From: Syntrophomonas sp. DTU019
Lineage (GTDB): Bacteria; Bacillota; Syntrophomonadia; Syntrophomonadales; Syntrophomonadaceae
Reading direction: 5' to 3'
NCBI GenBank assembly: GCA_913757435.1
Contig: CAJYDM010000006.1
Coordinates: 124,001-188,000 of the forward strand
Length of the DNA: 64,000 nt
A program made the translations under genes and the position numbers. Positions within the stretch are counted from its first letter, which is position 1; the number at the start of each line of letters is the position of its first letter. The notes beneath the pieces were generated by a model. It had not been told where the DNA came from and made no database searches. It saw nothing but the letters and a program-made list of their open reading frames with translations. Shown one piece after another: positions 55,329-63,210 of the stretch.

Positions 55329-56060
55329 ATGATTTGCCAAATGAGCTACTTTTATACTAACACTATTTGGTATTTGCTTTTAGGCCTTGCAACTATAATA
55401 GAATTAGTCATCACATTTTATAAAGCTGACCACAGGCTGAAATTGGCTGCTTTTTACGTTACCATATTTGGTGCGGTATTGAATGTGGAAGCGTTTATAC
55501 TGATATTCTTCAAATCATATGCTTATTATCCAATGATACTGCACAATCACCCTTTTCCGTTTAATGACATGCTTGCTGGCAATCTTTTTTCCCAGACGTC
55601 ACTTTCCGCAACCGCTTTGCTGGTGGTGGTATTTAAACTACCTTATTATTGGTTTGGTATAATGGCGGTACTTTATGGTATTATCGAAGAGTTTTTTTTG
55701 CATTTGGGTATTTACCGCCACTATTGGTATAAAACGTGGATGACAGTTTTACTCTTGCCAATATACTTCTGGGCAGTCAAGCATATGTATGCCAGTATAA
55801 GAAATCGCATCAAACCCATTTTACATTATGTGTACATATACTTAGGGTTATTTGTTTATAACAATGTTTTAATTACATGGCTTTTTCAGCTGTTGGGTAT
55901 TCAGGAATTCCAAACCACAGTTTTATCAGATCCAGATATGAGCCGTCATCTGTTAGTCTGGATACATTTTCATTTACTGGTCATTCCTTTAATGATTGTC
56001 TATTTTGCGAGGATGAATCGAAGTTGGAAAGTGTTACTGCCACCCCATAATGTCCGGTGA
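55329..56060 (+). CDS. Hypothetical polytopic membrane protein
   Basis: A 243-residue, AT-rich gene coding for a protein with seven or eight hydrophobic segments, loosely similar in layout to the CBO0543-like protein at 40,908 but longer. Phrases include YPMILHNHPFPFNDMLAGNLFSQ and GIIEEFFLHLGIYRHYWYKTW. Start ATG has AAGG about 5 bases upstream. Its stop codon is only 18 bases before the left inverted repeat of the transposon, and codon use is more AT-rich than its neighbours, suggesting it belongs to the accessory region. No family assigned. Confidence 0.6.
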   Translation: MICQMSYFYTNTIWYLLLGLATIIELVITFYKADHRLKLAAFYVTIFGAVLNVEAFILIFFKSYAYYPMILHNHPFPFNDMLAGNLFSQTSLSATALLVVVFKLPYYWFGIMAVLYGIIEEFFLHLGIYRHYWYKTWMTVLLLPIYFWAVKHMYASIRNRIKPILHYVYIYLGLFVYNNVLITWLFQLLGIQEFQTTVLSDPDMSRHLLVWIHFHLLVIPLMIVYFARMNRSWKVLLPPHNVR

Positions 56061-56133
56061 TAGACGGTGTAATTTGGCCAAAAGTTGACGGATGTGCTGA
56101 CCGTTTGGGCAGCCCCTTAAGGGGCAGGGAGAA

Positions 56134-56934
56134 CTAACTCAATTCTCCCTGAACAACTAGCTTAACCATATGATCATCAATAATGTTACGTTTGTTCTGA
56201 GCTCCATAAAGCAGACAATGAGTGCAGACCTTGTTAACCATTCGCGCTGCTCCACTTGAAAACTTGAATATCTCATCAACAGCGTTATCAGAGAAAATAT
56301 CATGTTCGGCACCGGCATAAGCCAGGTGTCTTTTTACATATTCGCCAACCTGAGAGCGATCCAGGTGAGGCAGCTTGCATTGTATGTCGATGCGTTGCCT
56401 GATGGCCGAATAGGACTGAAGCTTAAGCCTATCCCAGAGTTCATTCTGGCCTACCAGAATCAAAGCCATCGGGCTTTTGGCGTCCATTTTGAAATTCAAC
56501 AGGAACCTGACTTCTTCCAACATCTCTTTGTCCAATAGATGGGCTTCATCCACGATAACCACGGGCTGCAGGTGGTGGATACCCTGCATCAGTTCGATCT
56601 CTTTATGTAGTTGCCGTTTAGCGTCTCCCCGGTAGAATTTAGCCTCACAGCCCAATTGCTCTAATAGGCCTTTGTAGAAATGCCGAGGTGTTAACTTGGA
56701 ATCAGCCAAGTACATCACCATATACCGAGATGTGTCCAGGATTTCTTTAAAGCACCTTATGGTAGTGGTCTTACCGGTTCCACAGTCTCCGGTTAATACT
56801 GCAAACATCTGCCGCTGGGCGGTGTACTCAAGCCTCCCCAGGGTTTCTTCCAGCAGGTGTGACTGATACAACTGATCAGTGGGTATATCCCTGGAAAAAG
56901 GTGTCTTTTGGAGACCATAGAAACTTTCAAACAT
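56134..56934 (-). CDS. ExeA-type AAA ATPase of the transposon
   Basis: A 266-residue AAA ATPase of the TniB/ExeA type that assists DDE transposition by target selection or complex assembly. Walker A is TGDCGTGKTTT, Walker B is VVIVDEAHLL, followed by sensor residues and a C-terminal lid (SGAARMVNKVCTHCLL). The start overlaps the end of the integrase gene by eight bases, so the two are translationally coupled. Confidence 0.88.
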   Translation of the reverse strand: MFESFYGLQKTPFSRDIPTDQLYQSHLLEETLGRLEYTAQRQMFAVLTGDCGTGKTTTIRCFKEILDTSRYMVMYLADSKLTPRHFYKGLLEQLGCEAKFYRGDAKRQLHKEIELMQGIHHLQPVVIVDEAHLLDKEMLEEVRFLLNFKMDAKSPMALILVGQNELWDRLKLQSYSAIRQRIDIQCKLPHLDRSQVGEYVKRHLAYAGAEHDIFSDNAVDEIFKFSSGAARMVNKVCTHCLLYGAQNKRNIIDDHMVKLVVQGELS

Positions 56935-58282
56935 GCCCTTCGCCCTCCTTGCTTACTGAACGATAGGAAACGGCGGGGGTATAGTTGTCTTTGCGCTCCT
57001 GGTGCTTAATAGCTGCTGCTTGGAGCAGCCTTGATGAATCAGTGGGTTCTTTCTGCATGAATTCGGGTAAGGGCGGTCTCTTACCCGCCCGTTCTCCAAT
57101 CACCAGTTGCCGGGCTTTAAAGGGCTGGTGTCCTTCATATTCGATGGTAAGTTCACTAATATCTGCCGGATCGAAGATGACATCGACTTTGCAGCCGATA
57201 AAAGTCAGACCTACTTCGTATTTTCTGCTTTCAAAGCTGATACAGCCTGATTTATCTACCTTTCTTTCCTCACAGTGCATAAATGCACTGGCTAGTATTT
57301 CCGGATCAAGGTATTTCAAGGTCTTACGGTCACTCTGGTATGCCACTGCCGGACTAAGCTCACCCTCTATTCCGGAATGAGGCTTGTGCTGGTAGCATTC
57401 CTCCAGCCAGACTGTGAACAACTGATTTAATCTGTCTAAGGTTTGTGGTTCCTCTAATCTGGCCTCTGCTAAAAATGAGTCAACCACCCGGTTAAAACGT
57501 TCAACTTTGCCAGTGGCTTCGGGGGAATAGGGTTTTGCAAACAGTAGCCTGATTCCCATCTTGGCACAGGCTCGATTCATCCATTTGTTGCGGTACTGAC
57601 CGCCGTTATCAAAGTATACTTTTTCCGGAACGCCGTATTTTAGGATGGCTTTCTTGAAACAGTCTTCAACAATTATTTGGTCTAATACCGGGTAGAACTC
57701 ACCATGCAGAATGAAGCGAGTAGCGTCATCCACAAATGTAACCAGGTAGACTTGCTTCTTTTTACCTTCCTTGCCGATGGGCAGGTAGGGCCCGTATTTT
57801 ATGTCAGAATGCCAGAGCTGGTTACGGTATTTCTGCTGATAACGTCTGGCAGCTACACCGGTACCGGTATACATGCGCATTTGCCGACTACTGTAACCTC
57901 TCTGGGCTAACTTTTCCTGCAGGGTGCTACGCTTGATCTGTCCTGGCTGAACTAAGCCCTCCCACTCCATGATCTGAATGATTTGGGATATGCTGCGACT
58001 GGGTACTTGGCGGCGCAGCAATATGGCCTGCTCCAGGACGTTAATGGGAACTGCTTCTTCGCTACACCGTTTGCCTCTGCCTTTGGGCTTTAGTCCGTTA
58101 AATCCTTCTTTCCTGTACAGGTCTAGATACCTGCGTAAGGTGCGCTCGGATATCCCGGTCTGTTCACATATCCGGGTTTTGATTACCTTAGCCTGTCCGG
58201 CATCCAGGCCTTCAGCAAGGAGTGGGGCCAGCATATGCACCCGCTGGGCCGCTATCTCTTCTGCCTTCTTGTCATTTCTCAA
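56927..58282 (-). CDS. Mu/IS481-like DDE integrase
   Basis: A 451-residue transposase. An N-terminal helix-turn-helix region (about 25-100, including ISERTLRRYLDLY) binds the ends. The rve catalytic core has Asp in WHSDIKYG, Asp in KVYFDNGGQYRNK and Glu in GKVERFNR, with normal DDE spacing. A C-terminal beta-barrel domain follows. It overlaps the ATPase gene by eight bases. The frame is intact, so the element may be active. Confidence 0.9.
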   Translation of the reverse strand: MRNDKKAEEIAAQRVHMLAPLLAEGLDAGQAKVIKTRICEQTGISERTLRRYLDLYRKEGFNGLKPKGRGKRCSEEAVPINVLEQAILLRRQVPSRSISQIIQIMEWEGLVQPGQIKRSTLQEKLAQRGYSSRQMRMYTGTGVAARRYQQKYRNQLWHSDIKYGPYLPIGKEGKKKQVYLVTFVDDATRFILHGEFYPVLDQIIVEDCFKKAILKYGVPEKVYFDNGGQYRNKWMNRACAKMGIRLLFAKPYSPEATGKVERFNRVVDSFLAEARLEEPQTLDRLNQLFTVWLEECYQHKPHSGIEGELSPAVAYQSDRKTLKYLDPEILASAFMHCEERKVDKSGCISFESRKYEVGLTFIGCKVDVIFDPADISELTIEYEGHQPFKARQLVIGERAGKRPPLPEFMQKEPTDSSRLLQAAAIKHQERKDNYTPAVSYRSVSKEGEGHV

Positions 58283-58331
58283 TGCTCAAGCCTCCTTTTT
58301 AAGCTTTAACATTGAGTTTACCTTTACACTT

Positions 58332-58838
58332 TTATGGACAAAACGCTGAACGGGTATGTGACCATAAATTTAAATTGGCTATGGGTTTGACAACTCTGGC
58401 CAGCCAACCGGGTGCATCTCCTACATGCTGCCAGATCCTGTGGAGCTTGGACGGGGGAAGGCTGGATAAACCTCCCACAGATTCCTTTAGATCATACCTT
58501 AGGATTATTGATGTCAGGCAACTCTGGAAGTAGTCAGCTCTTTCAAAAAACCAGTTCTGCCACCGCTTAAGGGTAGACTCATCTGCAATTACACTCATCT
58601 GTCTTTCCTCGGTAATTGTAGTTTCTATACTCTCCCGCACATGGTGTTTGTAAGGAACTAATATATCCGGAAGTTCATGATGAATCCTTTTGCAGTCAAC
58701 ACATCTCAGTCTACGAATACTCAAAACTATCTTGTTTCCATGGGTATTGATACAGCTTCTTTTGCGGCTGCCTATCACCTTTAATCCCCCGCTGCAGCAG
58801 GGACAAGGAATCTGCTCCAAGCTCCTAACAGAAAACAC
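58332..58838 (-). CDS. DUF6431-like zinc-finger protein of the transposon
   Basis: A 168-residue protein with an N-terminal zinc ribbon (CPCCSGGLKV then CVDCKRIHHELPDILVPYKHH) and a helical, basic C-terminal half. It matches the DUF6431 proteins that accompany this type of DDE-plus-AAA element in Clostridia. It is the first gene after the right inverted repeat and lies 49 bases upstream of the integrase. It probably helps bind the ends or sets target choice (inference). The start is GTG 58838. Confidence 0.7.
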   Translation of the reverse strand: MFSVRSLEQIPCPCCSGGLKVIGSRKRSCINTHGNKIVLSIRRLRCVDCKRIHHELPDILVPYKHHVRESIETTITEERQMSVIADESTLKRWQNWFFERADYFQSCLTSIILRYDLKESVGGLSSLPPSKLHRIWQHVGDAPGWLARVVKPIANLNLWSHTRSAFCP

Positions 58839-59014
58839 CCTTGGAAGGGTTCTCTATCAGCTCATATTTTGATACAATAACCATACTTGGTGTGGACGTC
58901 TCTGGTGCTTCTGTTGGTCGCATTAGCACATTTATACAGAGGCGTCTTTCCTTTCTGTATAATATGGTCATTATATCCAGCTATTTTTGGTCAGGCAACT
59001 CCGTCAGCTTTTGG

Positions 59015-59429
59015 ACGGGTTAGGTTGGCTTTAACAGGAAAGCCGTGATTGTTGCTGCCGTTTTTCTTATTTATTATATCTGGTATAGACTTGGTTTAGT
59101 CCTGATTACAGACGGTTGGTTCTTGCCTGTAGCAGCAATTGTCATGTTATGGACATACTTGTGCATACTTCTGATGGACCGATTATATCGACTTCCGGTG
59201 GGCCAAAAAAGTATGTAGCAGTAGAGGTGTTATTGACTCATCCGTTTTAAATTACATTTCCTTATTAATCAGAATACTCCAATTGAATTTCTATTTGCAT
59301 TTCAATATCCTGCGTCTCTTTCTCCTTCCAGTCATTGTATCAATAGGTTCGAAACCGATTACCATTGATTTCCAACAAATGGACGATTTTGTATACTGCC
59401 TATAGAACTTTATTTCCATATATTCTGCC
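59015..59429. other. Degraded stretch between transposon and helicase remnant
   Basis: About 415 bases with stop codons in all frames and no recognisable product. It probably contains decayed upstream parts of the helicase gene whose end survives at 59430-59738, but I could not reconstruct a frame. Confidence 0.4.
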
Positions 59430-59738
59430 GTGACCCTGTTGGCAAATGGTTTAGTCCTTAACCGGAGCGCCAATTGCGCCCTAAAAACAAGAACACCTGA
59501 ACCAGAGTGCGATTGCCCCGGTCAGCGTTACATCCACCACAAAGAGATGGACAGTACAGTGCTGCTGTTCGTGCGTGAGTATAAAAAGGACATAGCCGGA
59601 GCGGCGCCATACACCTTTCTAGGGTTGGCAGATTACGTAAAACATGAGGGCTCACGTCCCATGAATATTACTTATAGGCTGCACAAGCCCATTCCAGCCA
59701 AGTATTTAAAGAGAACTAATAAAATGGTGGTGGGATAA
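59430..59738 (+). pseudogene. C-terminal remnant of a DUF3427-type helicase
   Basis: Only the last 85-100 residues of a much larger protein are left. The tail has GQRYIHHKEMDSTVLLFVRE, then FLGLADYVKHEGSRPMNITY and PIPAKYLKRTNKMVVG, matching the extreme C-terminus of DUF3427 helicase-like proteins. The helicase motor domains are absent. The next gene, a NUDIX hydrolase, starts one base after its stop, the arrangement in which these two genes are often found together. The loss of the 5' part probably accompanied insertion of the neighbouring transposon. Confidence 0.65.
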
Positions 59739-60128
59739 TTGACCGAAGTCGTAGCTGCTTTAATCTGGGATGGCAATAAGTTTATGATTTGCCAGAGACC
59801 AGCGCACAAAGCCCGGGGTCTTTTGTGGGAGTTTGTAGGCGGCAAAGTAGAACCCGGCGAGTCAAAGGAAGAAGCCATAGTCAGGGAGTGCCGCGAGGAA
59901 TTGGCCATTACCATCGCTGTGGGTGATGTTTTTATGGACGTTGTGCACGAATATCCGGATCTGATGGTCCACATGACTTTGTTCAATGCCGCAATAACTG
60001 AAGGAATACCACAGAAACTGGAACACAACGATATTCGCTGGATTGCAGTGGATGATATTTCACAGTATCACTTTTGCCCGTCAGATAGAGAAATTCTGAA
60101 TAAGCTGGAGCAACAGCCATGTTGCTAA
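59739..60128 (+). CDS. NUDIX (MutT-like) (deoxy)nucleoside triphosphate pyrophosphohydrolase
   Basis: A 129-residue MutT-type hydrolase. The NUDIX box begins GGKVEPGESKEEAIVREC and continues REEL, giving the full Gx5Ex7REUxEExGU pattern. It would sanitise oxidised or damaged nucleotides. TTG 59739 lies directly after the stop of the helicase remnant and shares GTGGTGGGA as ribosome binding site. Translation was probably coupled to the lost helicase, so expression may now be poor. Confidence 0.85.
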   Translation: MTEVVAALIWDGNKFMICQRPAHKARGLLWEFVGGKVEPGESKEEAIVRECREELAITIAVGDVFMDVVHEYPDLMVHMTLFNAAITEGIPQKLEHNDIRWIAVDDISQYHFCPSDREILNKLEQQPCC

Positions 60129-60238
60129 AAGCCAAGCTAGAAGAAGGTGAAGTGTTACCAGTCAAGTACGGGTCTGATTCTTCAATCACCAGGCCCGCCT
60201 TTTCCCTTATTAAGTTATTTTAATTGAATTAATAAATA

Positions 60239-60772
60239 TCACAGAATATCACCCCATGTATCATAAACAACCATTTCTTTCAGGGGACGGCGAGGCCGCA
60301 AGACCGGTTCTTCAGCTGCTTTCCCCAGCGGGATCAGTGATACAGGACGAAAGCTATCAGGCAGTTGGAGTATTTTTTTGACCTTGCTGCCGCTGAAGCC
60401 TCCCATCCAGCACGAACCATAACCGAGTGCATGGGCAGCCAGCAATATATTCTGGGTAGCATTGGCGGCATCCAGCAGACAAAGTAAATTACGCCCGTTA
60501 TCCCCATATTTAACAGCCGACCTCTCGGGATCCACACAAACTGCAACCACTACCGGGGCCTGCCCAATTTGCTCCTGACCAAAAGCGGCCTGCTGTAGTT
60601 CAGCTTTTACCTCGGTATTCTTGACCACCACAAAATAGCAGGGCTGAAGATTCCCGGCTGAAGGAGCCATGCGGCCTGCCTCCAGAATAACTCTCAAATC
60701 CTGTTCATCAATGGGATCAGGCTTGTACTGTCGGACACTCCTCCGGGTCATAATAGTCTCTATGCAATCCAT
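60239..60772 (-). CDS. Nitroreductase family FMN oxidoreductase
   Basis: A 177-residue nitroreductase-fold protein. The N-terminus IETIMTRRSVRQYKPDPI gives the phosphate-binding arginines, AGRMAPSAGNLQPCYFVVV the flavin loop, and ALGYGSCWMGG the C-terminal motif. The ATG has GGAGG upstream. It is more similar in layout to the nitroreductase at 6,520-7,089 than to other families but not a recent duplicate. Confidence 0.88.
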   Translation of the reverse strand: MDCIETIMTRRSVRQYKPDPIDEQDLRVILEAGRMAPSAGNLQPCYFVVVKNTEVKAELQQAAFGQEQIGQAPVVVAVCVDPERSAVKYGDNGRNLLCLLDAANATQNILLAAHALGYGSCWMGGFSGSKVKKILQLPDSFRPVSLIPLGKAAEEPVLRPRRPLKEMVVYDTWGDIL

Positions 60773-61185
60773 AATTAAACCTCCATGATTTAATTCATAT
60801 ATTTATTATAAAATAATGAGATCGTTGCGGCAGTAGATTCGTCTTATGTACTCATCCAGATAGCTTTGGAAGTGTTTACGTTTCTCGTAGTGTGGAGTAC
60901 ATTTGAAGATTAGCTTTTAAGTAATATGACACCACAAGCATTATGCTCAGAAGGCTCAGTCGCTCATAAATATGCTATTGACCACGATATTAAAGTTGTG
61001 TTGTCAGGAGAAAAAGTTAATAATCATTAACAGCAAATCAGATAAGATATACCCTCAAGCCTCTTATAGGCACTTACGAGGTAGTAATCCTATTATTGGA
61101 TATAAATTACCGATCTAAACATTAGATAATTGGCCTGGTACCAAGACCCCCCCTAAGTGTTAGTACACTGAGCATAAGGTCATGA
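60773..61185. other. AT-rich intergenic stretch, no gene
   Basis: About 410 bases following the nitroreductase gene, with multiple stops in every frame and no repeat, hairpin or RNA signature that I could support. Confidence 0.4.
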
Positions 61186-61431
61186 CAAGCTGTACCTGCA
61201 CAACCACTATCAATAATCTCATTAACCTTAAACAACTTTAAGACGGCTGCAAGGAATCTTTCAGTCATTATGGGGCAGGGTTGCTATAAGTACATCCATA
61301 TCGTCAACGTAGTGGGAATACAGATTACTAAGACTCTAGAGCCATTAGTGACATTTTCAACCATCGATGATGATATCCTGGTGGATGGGGAGCAGTATGT
61401 AAATAATGAAATGCACTTTGATCTCACCTGA
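61186..61431 (+). pseudogene. Possible gene fragment
   Basis: An open stretch with no start or ribosome binding site at its 5' end; the first ATG is at 61270. The last 53 codons read like coding sequence (HIVNVVGIQITKTLEPLV, then DDDILVDGEQYVNN) and end at TGA 61429. It vaguely recalls the end of SPOCS/DUF3794 spore-protein domains, but this is only an impression. Likely a truncated remnant. Confidence 0.25.
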
Positions 61432-61645
61432 TAGGGGAGGAGTCCCTGAGTTAGGGGTGACGGAATCGTAATGTTCTAGGTGAAACTGTCCTATCACTAG
61501 TTATTGGGTGCGCCTCAAATATTCCCCGTAAATATCTTGAGCTAATCATCAGCCGAATGTTCAAGCACGCGTACATCAGAAAGTGAGAAAGGTCTCCGCT
61601 TCCGGATATTAGGGGATTGGCGGCCTTTCCATGTGCGACGAGTTA

Positions 61646-61831
61646 GGTTACATAATATTCAGTTGATTAGGAAGTCCGGGTGAGGGGACTTCTTTTTTAT
61701 TTTAGCAGCATAACAGACCGCATTCAGCGCCTGAGTAGTACCAGCCGGGAGCGGACGAACAATTAGGAGCAGGCTTGACAGCGGACGATAAAGTGAGGAG
61801 CAACGCAAGGCCAGGTGAACGAAGCAAAAGC
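61646..61831. repeat. Diverged and truncated copy of the 302-bp repeat
   Basis: About 185 bases that align with the first 180 bases of the repeats at 62215 and 62730, with scattered changes and one inserted T. It lacks the last third. The stem AAGTCC-gggtgag-GGACTT and three GGACGA/GAACGA motifs are kept. Confidence 0.8.
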
Positions 61832-61934
61832 CTATATTAAGGCTTCATTTGCCCAACTCGTTCATAATACGCCCCAGTGGGGCTCACAGCGTTTTTTTCT
61901 ATAATTAGGATGCTGGGACCTTTGAATGCTTTTT

Positions 61935-61956
61935 AAGAGGCCTTATTAGGCCTCTT
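61935..61956. terminator. Palindromic hairpin with T-tract
   Basis: AAGAGGCCT-tatt-AGGCCTCTT, followed 8 bases later by CTCCTTTTT. It could end a transcript crossing the diverged repeat copy. Confidence 0.5.
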
Positions 61957-62031
61957 AGAAGCTCCTTTTTCTGGTAATGGCATTTTTAAACTCAGGCGGC
62001 TAATCAGAAAATCATCCTGAGACAATTTTAG

Positions 62032-62061
62032 AAAGCCCCTCAGTATAATGAGGGGCTTTTT
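62032..62061 (+). terminator. Rho-independent terminator
   Basis: AAAGCCCCTCA-gtataa-TGAGGGGCTTTTT: 11-bp stem with a T-tract and no gene in front of it, so it may end an RNA made from 61,640 onward. Confidence 0.7.
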
Positions 62062-62144
62062 AGATTCAAAATCTGAACAGTGAAACTAGATCCTTAGAAT
62101 CGAGTTCGTATACCGGATTTGTGAGTCTTTTACTCAATGGGAAG

Positions 62145-62192
62145 AGATGAGCGTGGGGGGAGATGAGCGTGGGGGGAGATGAGCGTGGCAGG
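62145..62192. repeat. Short tandem repeat, three 16-bp units
   Basis: AGATGAGCGTGGGGGG occurs twice in tandem, followed by a third unit AGATGAGCGTGGCAGG, just before the first full 302-bp repeat. Confidence 0.85.
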
Positions 62193-62214
62193 AGCACCTT
62201 TCTCGTATTTTTGG

Positions 62215-62516
62215 CTAGTTTACATAATGTTCAGTTGATAGGAAGTCCGGGTGAGGGGACTTATTTTTTATTGAGCAGAAGAACAGACCGTATTCAGCGT
62301 CTGAGGAGTACTGGCCGGGAGCGGACGAACGATGAGGAGCAGGCTAGACAGCGGACGACAGAGTGAGGAGCACCGCAAGGCCAGACGGACGAAGCAAAAG
62401 CGGCACCAGACTTTCTGAGAAGCAGATCAGGAACCCGGACTTACTATAACTGGTGTTATGTTGATCTAGCCACACCGAGCCATTGGTACGGTTATTGCAA
62501 AGTTAACTTGATTATA
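62215..62516. repeat. 302-bp direct repeat, copy A
   Basis: Begins CTAGTTTACATAATG and ends TTAACTTGATTATA. Apparently identical to 62730-63031 by line-by-line reading. An inner stem AAGTCC-gggtgag-GGACTT lies near the 5' end, and the 10-base sequence AAGTCCGGGT (62243-62252) is complemented by ACCCGGACTT at 62433-62442, so alternative pairings are possible. Confidence 0.95.
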
Positions 62517-62729
62517 GGTACACTTAAGTCGATAAATTGACCAGCAAAACAGTCTACAACCAGCAGTAATAGCTGATTTCAAAACACTACAAAAAATTAT
62601 AAACAGACAGAGACAGTTAACTAGTAGTTGATGATTAGGCAGATGGATATTAATGGGCGTTTTTTATGGCCTTGCTCATCCATAGGGCATTATACTGCGA
62701 TTTGCTCGTATTTTCTTCAAAATTTCGTT

Positions 62730-63031
62730 CTAGTTTACATAATGTTCAGTTGATAGGAAGTCCGGGTGAGGGGACTTATTTTTTATTGAGCAGAAGAACA
62801 GACCGTATTCAGCGTCTGAGGAGTACTGGCCGGGAGCGGACGAACGATGAGGAGCAGGCTAGACAGCGGACGACAGAGTGAGGAGCACCGCAAGGCCAGA
62901 CGGACGAAGCAAAAGCGGCACCAGACTTTCTGAGAAGCAGATCAGGAACCCGGACTTACTATAACTGGTGTTATGTTGATCTAGCCACACCGAGCCATTG
63001 GTACGGTTATTGCAAAGTTAACTTGATTATA
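62730..63031. repeat. 302-bp direct repeat, copy B
   Basis: Same sequence as 62215-62516, offset by 515 bases. It ends 179 bases before the HUH replication gene start at 63211. The sequence just beyond each copy also contains a similar block, ACACTTAA-TCGATA, at slightly different distances. Confidence 0.95.
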
Positions 63032-63210
63032 TATTAATATGCCTAATGCGCAAATTGTCATCATAGGGACACTTAATTCGATATACGAATTTTCCTGAAA
63101 CATATTGATAAATTTTGTTATATGGATTACATTCGAAGTAGTGCTAATTGGTAAAGGTTGGCATTCTCCCAGTTAAGTTACAAATAAATATCTGAAAGTG
63201 AGGTGGCACA

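Larger units (their letters stand above)
56078..59014. mobile_element. Three-gene DDE transposon with imperfect terminal inverted repeats
   Basis: The left repeat CCAAAAGTTGACGGATGTGC (56078-56097, continuing TGACC) is matched by the right repeat read inward, CCAAAAGCTGACGGAGTTGC (58995-59014 reversed). They enclose three minus-strand genes in the order DUF6431-like, DDE integrase and AAA ATPase. The exact outer ends and target duplication were not resolved; both may lie up to about 20 bases further out. The element appears to sit at the edge of a truncated helicase gene. Confidence 0.75.

Noticed and set aside
59325-59370. A tRNA candidate around GGTTCGAAACC
   Set aside because: The T-loop-like string has no acceptor stem, anticodon stem or D-loop at the right distance.
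59291-59473. A 60-codon minus-strand frame between transposon and helicase remnant
   Set aside because: It overlaps the better-supported helicase tail on the other strand and has no start signal or known motif.
61640-61670. 5' end of a group II intron at GTGCGAC
   Set aside because: The GTGCGAC match is short and no intron core or domain V follows; the sequence instead begins the diverged repeat copy.
62163-62881. Two open frames of 67 and 71 codons inside the 302-bp repeats
   Set aside because: Their shared sequence simply reflects the DNA repeat. The third copy has a one-base insertion that breaks the frame, and no ribosome binding site precedes them.
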